Shown: positions 7,016-10,559 of the stretch, one piece after another
Layout: every line of letters starts with the position of its first letter
Position numbering within the stretch: the stretch's first letter is position 1
Assembly: GCA_023424725.1 (NCBI GenBank)
Contig: JAFADQ010000035.1
Location: 1 to 10,559, forward strand
Source of the DNA: Bacteroidota bacterium
GTDB taxonomy: Bacteria > Bacteroidota > Bacteroidia > Cytophagales > Hymenobacteraceae
Direction: 5' to 3'
DNA length: 10,559 bases
The notes under the pieces: generated by a model
The model's database searches: none
Told to the model about the DNA's origin: nothing
The model's input: only the letters and a program-made list of their open reading frames with translations
Position numbers and translations under genes: made by a program

Positions 7016-7023
7016 TATCTTTG
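7016..7023 (+). promoter_or_regulatory. Candidate -7 box for the M16 peptidase gene
   Basis: TATCTTTG matches TAnnTTTG exactly and lies 23 nt before the ATG at 7047. No TTG is found 17-23 nt upstream; that space is instead filled by two GCACATCT motifs (6990-6997 and 7005-7012), which also occur before the M20 gene at the right edge. Confidence 0.4.
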
Positions 7024-7046
7024 CCTGTTCAACACAAAAAATATTA

Positions 7047-8288
7047 ATGCCTGACTACCACCTGCATACCCTGCCCAACGGCATCAGAATTGTACACAAG
7101 CAGGTTACCCATACCAAAATAGCGCATTGCGGCTTTATCATGGATATAGGCAGCCGCGACGAAGCGCCGCACCAGCTTGGCCTGGCCCATTTCTGGGAGC
7201 ACATGGCTTTTAAAGGCACTGCCCGCCGCCGCGCTTACCATATCATAAACCGCCTGGAGAATGTGGGCGGCGAGCTGAACGCTTTTACTACTAAGGAGAA
7301 GATCTGCTTTCACGCCAGTTTGCTCGATAAGCATTTCCCCAAAGCATTCGATCTGCTGACGGATATTACCTTTCATTCTACTTTTCCGCAGAAAGAAATA
7401 GACAAAGAGCGCGGCGTAATTCTGGAAGAAATGGCCATGTACCTCGATTCTCCGGACGAAGCTATTCACGACGATTTCGACGATGTAATTTACCGCGGCC
7501 ATCCGCTGGGCAACAACATTCTGGGCGAACGCGAAAGTGTATCGCGCTTCGACCGGCAGGATTTTAAGCACTTTATTTCAGAGCACCTGAGCACCGATAG
7601 GCTTATCTTCTCTTCGGTAAGCAATTTGCCTTTTAAAAAGGTGGTAGAACATGCCAAACGTTACCTAACAGAAATTGAGCCGGTGCAGCCGCCGCAAGAC
7701 CGCATAAAATTTACCGAAGAAGATTACGAAGCAAAGCGCATCTCGCAAGACCGGCCCATAAACCAAACGCACTGCGTAATCGGCTGCCCGGCGTATTCTA
7801 TTGCAGACCCGAAGCGTATACCATTTTTTATGCTCACCAACATTTTGGGCGGCCCCGGCATGAACAGCCGCCTAAACCTGGGCGTGCGCGAAAAACATGG
7901 TTTGGTGTATTCTATAGATGCCTCGTTCGCGTCGTTTACCGATACCGGCTTGTTCAGTATTTACTTTGGTACAGAGAAAAAGCAGCTAAAGCGCACCATT
8001 TCGTTGGTGATGAAAGAAATAAAAAAACTACGCAGCACCGCGCTTGGCTCTATGCAGTTGCACCTGGCCAAAGAGCAGCTAATGGGGCAACTGGCCATGG
8101 CCGAAGAAAGCACCAATGGCATGATGATGATGATGGGCCGCAGCCTGCTTGACCTGAACCACGTAGAACCGCTTACCGACATCTTCGAGAAAATAAAAAA
8201 CACCCACGCCAGCGACCTTATGGAAGTAGCCAACGAAATGCTGCACGAAGACCGCCTGAGCATGCTCACGTATTTACCGCAGGATTAA
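7047..8288 (+). CDS. M16 family zinc metallopeptidase (insulinase/processing-peptidase type)
   Basis: At 413 residues this is a single-length M16B protein. The inverted zinc motif HXXEH is HFWEH at 48-52 (ligands H48 and H52, catalytic base E51), and the third ligand is E128 in VILEEM, 76 residues after H52 as in processing peptidases. The N-terminal peptidase half covers about 1-215. The C-terminal half, about 240-413, carries the conserved R281 and GLVYS (285-289) that help bind substrate. A run of five methionines (MMMMM, 359-363) lies in a helix region. There is no signal peptide, so it is probably cytoplasmic or periplasm-independent. M16B enzymes usually act as two-chain assemblies, often with an inactive partner encoded next door; no partner is seen here, so a homodimer or distant partner is inferred. 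All catalytic residues are intact. Substrate unknown. The ATG at 7047 puts the family's usual YHLHTLPNGIRIV at the terminus. Confidence 0.95.
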   Translation: MPDYHLHTLPNGIRIVHKQVTHTKIAHCGFIMDIGSRDEAPHQLGLAHFWEHMAFKGTARRRAYHIINRLENVGGELNAFTTKEKICFHASLLDKHFPKAFDLLTDITFHSTFPQKEIDKERGVILEEMAMYLDSPDEAIHDDFDDVIYRGHPLGNNILGERESVSRFDRQDFKHFISEHLSTDRLIFSSVSNLPFKKVVEHAKRYLTEIEPVQPPQDRIKFTEEDYEAKRISQDRPINQTHCVIGCPAYSIADPKRIPFFMLTNILGGPGMNSRLNLGVREKHGLVYSIDASFASFTDTGLFSIYFGTEKKQLKRTISLVMKEIKKLRSTALGSMQLHLAKEQLMGQLAMAEESTNGMMMMMGRSLLDLNHVEPLTDIFEKIKNTHASDLMEVANEMLHEDRLSMLTYLPQD

Positions 8289-8337
8289 AGATTTGCAAAT
8301 GGGCAGATTATAAATATGCAGAAGAAATGGTGCTAAC

Positions 8338-8361
8338 GTAGAGGCAATGCTTTGTCTTTAC
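8338..8361. repeat. 24-bp imperfect palindrome
   Basis: The halves GTAGAGGCAATG and, reverse-complemented, GTAAAGACAAAG agree at 9 of 12 positions, and two of the mismatches become G-U pairs in RNA. It lies 49 nt after the M16 stop codon. It resembles short GTAGAG...CTCTAC-type intergenic repeats that I recall from Bacteroidota, or a weak terminator without a T tract. Confidence 0.45.
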
Positions 8362-8400
8362 AGACCTTACCATAATTTAATAGGTTAAAAAGCCGTTTGC

Positions 8401-8546
8401 TGGCGCGAGAGTAAAGCGAAGCATCTCTTGTGCCTGTTTACTAAAGCCAGTGTCCAGACTGGTGAAATTTATATTTATACCACGCCAGTCTGGAAACTGG
8501 CATTTATATAGTGTCACGAGAGACGCTTCGCTTAACTCTCGCGCCA
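8401..8546. repeat. 146-bp nested palindrome (two-stem repeat element)
   Basis: The outer arms 8401-8432 and 8515-8546 match at 29 of 32 positions. The inner arms 8446-8462 (GCCAGTGTCCAGACTGG) and 8485-8501 match at 16 of 17. The spacers between outer and inner arms are 13 nt on both sides, and the centre is a 22-nt AT-rich loop (8463-8484). The whole can fold into one long hairpin or cruciform. No open frame is inside and no target-site duplication is obvious. Confidence 0.85.
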
Positions 8547-8624
8547 GGCAGTGTATTACTCATTCTGCAAATTCTCTAATTCTGAAAATCCTGATCCTGA
8601 TTCAAACAATTTAACAAAACAACC

Positions 8625-9281
8625 GTGGAATTTATAGATCCTAAAATACAGGAATATGCCGAGGCGCATTCATCGCCGGAAAGCGACGTGCTACAGCAGC
8701 TAAACCGCGATACGCACGCCAAAGTATTAATGCCGCGCATGCTCTCGGGGCATTTGCAGGGCCGCGCGCTCAGCATGTTCTCCCGCATGATTAGGCCCAT
8801 TCATATTCTCGAAATTGGTACCTACACCGGCTATTCTGCTATTTGCATGGCAGAAGGGCTGCATCCGGATGGCTTTATTCATACCATAGATATTAACGAA
8901 GAGCTGGAGCCGATGGTGAAAAAAGCCATAGAGGCGGCCGGTTATCAGGACAACATCGTGCAGCTGATAGGCAACGCGCTGGAGATTATTCCTACGCTGG
9001 ATTACCAGTGGGATTTGGTGTTTATAGATGCCGATAAAATTAACTACGCCCGCTATTACGATCTGGTAATAGAAAATGTGCGGCCCGGTGGTTTTATTAT
9101 TGCCGACAACGTGCTGTGGAGCGGGAAAGTAATAGCCGAAAAGGTAGACAAAGATACCGCTGCCCTGCTGGAATTTAACCGCCGCGTGCAGGACGACCCG
9201 CGCGTGATGAACGTGCTTTTGCCGGTTCGCGACGGGCTGATGGTGGTGCAGAAACTGGTAGAAAAAGTAGTGGGCGGGTAA
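8625..9281 (+). CDS. Class I SAM-dependent O-methyltransferase (Methyltransf_3 / CCoAOMT-like)
   Basis: This 218-residue soluble enzyme should transfer a methyl group from S-adenosylmethionine to a hydroxyl, typically of a catechol-like acceptor and with a divalent metal. Motif I is HILEIGTYTGYSA (60-72), the SAM-binding glycine loop. HTIDINEE (86-93) carries the acidic residue that binds the ribose. VFIDADK (132-138) and ADNVLW (160-165) give the metal ligands D135, D161 and N162 of this family. The length is typical. The start is GTG at 8625, giving MEFIDPKIQEYAEAHSS, a normal family N-terminus; no ATG nearby is in frame before the conserved region. The natural acceptor is unknown; bacterial members are often annotated only as O-methyltransferase. 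It stands alone, behind a repeat-filled spacer. Confidence 0.94.
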   Translation: MEFIDPKIQEYAEAHSSPESDVLQQLNRDTHAKVLMPRMLSGHLQGRALSMFSRMIRPIHILEIGTYTGYSAICMAEGLHPDGFIHTIDINEELEPMVKKAIEAAGYQDNIVQLIGNALEIIPTLDYQWDLVFIDADKINYARYYDLVIENVRPGGFIIADNVLWSGKVIAEKVDKDTAALLEFNRRVQDDPRVMNVLLPVRDGLMVVQKLVEKVVGG

Positions 9282-9286
9282 TTAGA

Positions 9287-9353
9287 AAAAACCAGTTTGC
9301 GTAGCTCATTTTAAGCCCCTCTCATTTTAGAGAAGGGTTTGGTGTGAGGTTTA
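9287..9353. repeat. Second, shorter copy of the 3070-3226 dispersed repeat, inverted
   Basis: It matches the reverse complement of about 3071-3150: TTGCGTAGCTC, TTTTAAGCCCCTCTCATTTT and GTGAGGTTT are shared in the same order. It lacks the stretch present around 3093-3110 in the first copy and has only one of the two ends. It begins a few bases after the methyltransferase stop, so it may form the 3' end of that transcript; CCCTCTCATTTTAGAGAAGGG inside it is a hairpin. Confidence 0.7.
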
Positions 9354-9394
9354 TCCGGTTAATAATATGGTTTGTACTATAAACAGCTCAACAG

Positions 9395-9426
9395 CTGCAA
9401 CGGGCAAAAAAAGGCACACCAGAGCA
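9395..9426 (+). repeat. Partial copy of the CGGGCAAAAAAATGG dispersed repeat
   Basis: The first 18 nt (CTGCAACGGGCAAAAAAA) match the repeat with one or two differences from the other copies; the remainder has diverged but still ends GAGCA. It has the same orientation as the copy at 1364-1395. Confidence 0.4.
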
Positions 9427-9615
9427 TAATTTAAATTTATTTTCTTTTTTCGGTTCTGTTAGCACACTTTTTGCCCCTTGCAGGCAGCCGGTTTTTTCAG
9501 GAGGTTTTCTTTTATAGCGCTTTCTAAAAATTAACTGGCTTAGTAATATCTGCAACCGCAAACCGCAACTTATAGTATGATTACAAGCACACACGCTGTT
9601 ACACTAAACTTCGCC

Positions 9616-10140
9616 ATGAAATTAAGTTGTTACCTGATTGTACTTACCGGCCTTATCGGCAGTGCCTGCGCATCCGGAACCGGACCTGTAACCTCTACCC
9701 CGGCGCCACCTGCAAAACCAGCTTTGCATATAGACCTGGCTAAGTACCGCCCCAAATTTCAGGTGGCAGAAGCCGGAACAAACACCGCCGCAAAACCGGC
9801 AGTAGTGCCCACACAACACATTAACAACCAATTGCACCCGCTGCTGGATTCTGTAGCGGCGCAAAACTGCAAAATTTTGTACGCCCAGGGTTACCGCATA
9901 CTGGTTTACAGCGGCAACGAGCGCAAAGAAGCCATGGATGTTCGCAAAGCGGTAACGCAGCGCCTTCCCGAAACCGAAGAATTTTTCACGTACCAGCAAC
10001 CAACTTTCCGGCTAAAAGTGGGAAATTACCTGTCGCGGCTGGAGGCCCGCACCGATATGAACCGGTTATCTGATATCGCTCCAAAGGCCATGATCGTGTC
10101 GGAACAGGTAATTATTAATAAACCGAAAGGAAGAGACTAA
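9616..10140 (+). CDS. SPOR-domain-like lipoprotein
   Basis: From the ATG at 9616 the protein has 174 residues. Residues 1-18 look like a lipoprotein signal (MKLSCYLIVLTGLIGSAC) with C18 as the lipidated cysteine; the lipobox GSAC is not canonical at -3. A proline- and alanine-rich linker follows (about 19-70). Residues about 92-165 resemble a SPOR domain: GYRILVYSG at 92-100 opens it, and FRLKVGNYLSRLEA at 131-144 corresponds to the conserved Y/FkVrvG-f-sr-eA strand. SPOR domains bind denuded peptidoglycan glycan strands at division sites, so an envelope or septal role is inferred. The alternative ATG at 9577 would put 13 residues before this signal and is less natural. No partner genes are adjacent. 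The domain call rests on pattern only. Confidence 0.82.
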   Translation: MKLSCYLIVLTGLIGSACASGTGPVTSTPAPPAKPALHIDLAKYRPKFQVAEAGTNTAAKPAVVPTQHINNQLHPLLDSVAAQNCKILYAQGYRILVYSGNERKEAMDVRKAVTQRLPETEEFFTYQQPTFRLKVGNYLSRLEARTDMNRLSDIAPKAMIVSEQVIINKPKGRD

Positions 10141-10393
10141 AACCGCTGCTTACTAAACCTTTTGTTGCTTTGTTTGAGGGGTCTGTGCCGTTTCAGATAA
10201 CCCGAAGTGGGCGGTTAAGTATTCACAATTGAAAAGATGTGTCATATTCGTAGCCTTAGATGATAGAAGAAACCCTGCGAAGGCCAAAATGCACTGCAAC
10301 AGCAACAAACCATATTTTGCGTACCACCGGTTAAATTTCTGTTAGCGGTTTAATCTGCATATTTGCACATCTTCTAATCTGCACATTTACGAT
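10141..10393. promoter_or_regulatory. Intergenic region upstream of the M20 gene with GCACATCT-type motif
   Basis: TGCACATCTTCTAATCT at 10364-10380 matches TGCACATCTTCGTATCT at 7004-7020 at 15 of 17 positions, and each is paired with a second GCACAT motif 15 or 16 nt away (10381 here, 6990 there). CATATTTG at 10358-10365 is a one-mismatch -7 box. The rest (10141-10350) shows nothing I can name. Confidence 0.35.
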
Positions 10394-10559
10394 ATGTCCG
10401 ATCTTCTCCGCACCATTCAGCAACTGGCCAAACAAACCGCACCCGAAGCTATTTCTATAAGGCGGCACCTGCATGCCAACCCCGAGCTGTCTTATGTTGA
10501 GTTCGAAACGGCCGGGTTTGTAAAAGCCAAACTGCAGAGCATGGGGCTTTGCCCTGTAC
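10394..10559 (+). CDS. M20 family amidohydrolase / metallopeptidase, N-terminal fragment
   Basis: Only the first 55 residues are in the window; the frame is open to the right edge. I translated it by hand. RRHLHANPELS (23-33) followed by E36 and T39 is the typical opening of M20D amidohydrolases (the hippurate, N-acyl-amino-acid and IAA-amino-acid hydrolase group), which cleave an acyl group from an amino acid using two metal ions. The metal ligands themselves lie further on and cannot be checked. The start at 10394 gives MSDLLRTIQQLAKQT, a normal lead. There is no signal peptide, so it is probably cytoplasmic. The substrate cannot be inferred from this fragment. Confidence 0.88.
   Translation, partial: MSDLLRTIQQLAKQTAPEAISIRRHLHANPELSYVEFETAGFVKAKLQSMGLCPV

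Larger units (their letters stand above)
6132..7046. other. 915-bp repeat-rich intergenic region
   Basis: No credible gene was found. The stretch contains a nested hairpin (6221-6280), two identical 65-bp direct repeats (6298-6362, 6731-6795), a nested inverted-repeat element between them (6401-6644), a further strong palindrome (6805-6887) and promoter-like sequence just before the M16 peptidase gene. The only open frame of note (6366-6566) begins at a TTG, is made largely of palindromic arms and resembles no protein I know. Confidence 0.75.
8289..8624. other. 336-bp intergenic region with palindromic repeats
   Basis: There is no credible gene. It holds a 24-bp palindrome (8338-8361), which may terminate the M16 transcript, and the 146-bp nested palindrome at 8401-8546. 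About 78 bp remain before the methyltransferase start; no clear TAnnTTTG promoter was found there. Confidence 0.7.
9282..9615. other. 334-bp intergenic region with repeat copies
   Basis: There is no credible gene. It contains the second copy of the 3070-3226 repeat (9287-9353), a partial copy of the CGGGCAAAAAAA repeat (9395-9426) and an AT-rich stretch (about 9427-9460). No convincing promoter for the downstream lipoprotein gene was found. An in-frame ATG at 9577 would add 13 residues to that gene. Confidence 0.65.

Noticed and set aside
8401..8546. Rho-independent terminator of the M16 gene
   Set aside because: The palindrome is far larger than a terminator needs, starts 112 nt after the stop codon and has no T tract after its outer arm; a repeat element fits better, though it may still slow transcription.
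9577..9615. Upstream ATG as start of the SPOR-like gene
   Set aside because: It would place 13 polar residues before a well-formed lipoprotein signal peptide; the ATG at 9616 gives the standard layout. It cannot be excluded without N-terminal data.
9622..9999. 125-residue open frame opposite the SPOR-like lipoprotein gene
   Set aside because: It is rich in cysteine, arginine and glycine in a way typical of an antisense shadow, and the plus-strand frame has a signal peptide and SPOR-like pattern.
1..10559. A co-ordinated undescribed system built from the four peptidases
   Set aside because: They differ in compartment, family and strand, are separated by long spacers with terminators or repeats, and three match common housekeeping families (M24B, M16, M20). 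Proximity alone is weak evidence.

Overview
The window looks like ordinary chromosomal DNA from a Bacteroidota bacterium, most plausibly Cytophagales (Hymenobacteraceae-like; the genus is a guess). The signs are a choice-of-anchor L surface protein of the kind exported by type IX secretion, Bacteroidota-type promoter boxes (TTG then TAnnTTTG), weak ribosome binding sites, and intergenic regions full of dispersed palindromic repeats. Nothing directly marks a plasmid or phage.

Layout. 1-1236 (-): 5' part of a secreted choice-of-anchor L / Calx-beta-like adhesin-type protein that runs off the left edge. 1510-2802 (-): Xaa-Pro aminopeptidase (M24B), closed by a strong hairpin terminator at 1453-1490. 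2803-3294: non-coding, with a 157-bp repeat that has inverted ends. 3295-4845 (+): secreted subtilisin-like S8 protease. 4959-6131 (+): GT4 glycosyltransferase with its own good promoter candidate. 6132-7046: 915 bp without a credible gene, packed with repeats. 7047-8288 (+): M16 zinc peptidase. 8289-8624: non-coding, with a 146-bp nested palindrome. 8625-9281 (+): SAM-dependent O-methyltransferase with a GTG start. 9282-9615: non-coding, with a second copy of the 3070-3226 repeat in opposite orientation. 9616-10140 (+): SPOR-like lipoprotein. 10394-10559 (+): 5' end of an M20 amidohydrolase that runs off the right edge.

The genes look like independent transcription units: the spacers are long and mostly hold repeats or a terminator. 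Four of the seven genes encode peptidases or an amidohydrolase (M24B, S8, M16, M20), but they differ in compartment and chemistry, and I see no operon linking them. I found no defence system, CRISPR array, tRNA, rRNA or insertion sequence with a transposase. The most unusual content is the repeats: two identical 65-bp direct repeats flanking a nested inverted-repeat element, a separate nested 146-bp palindrome, and at least two repeat families with copies spread across the window.
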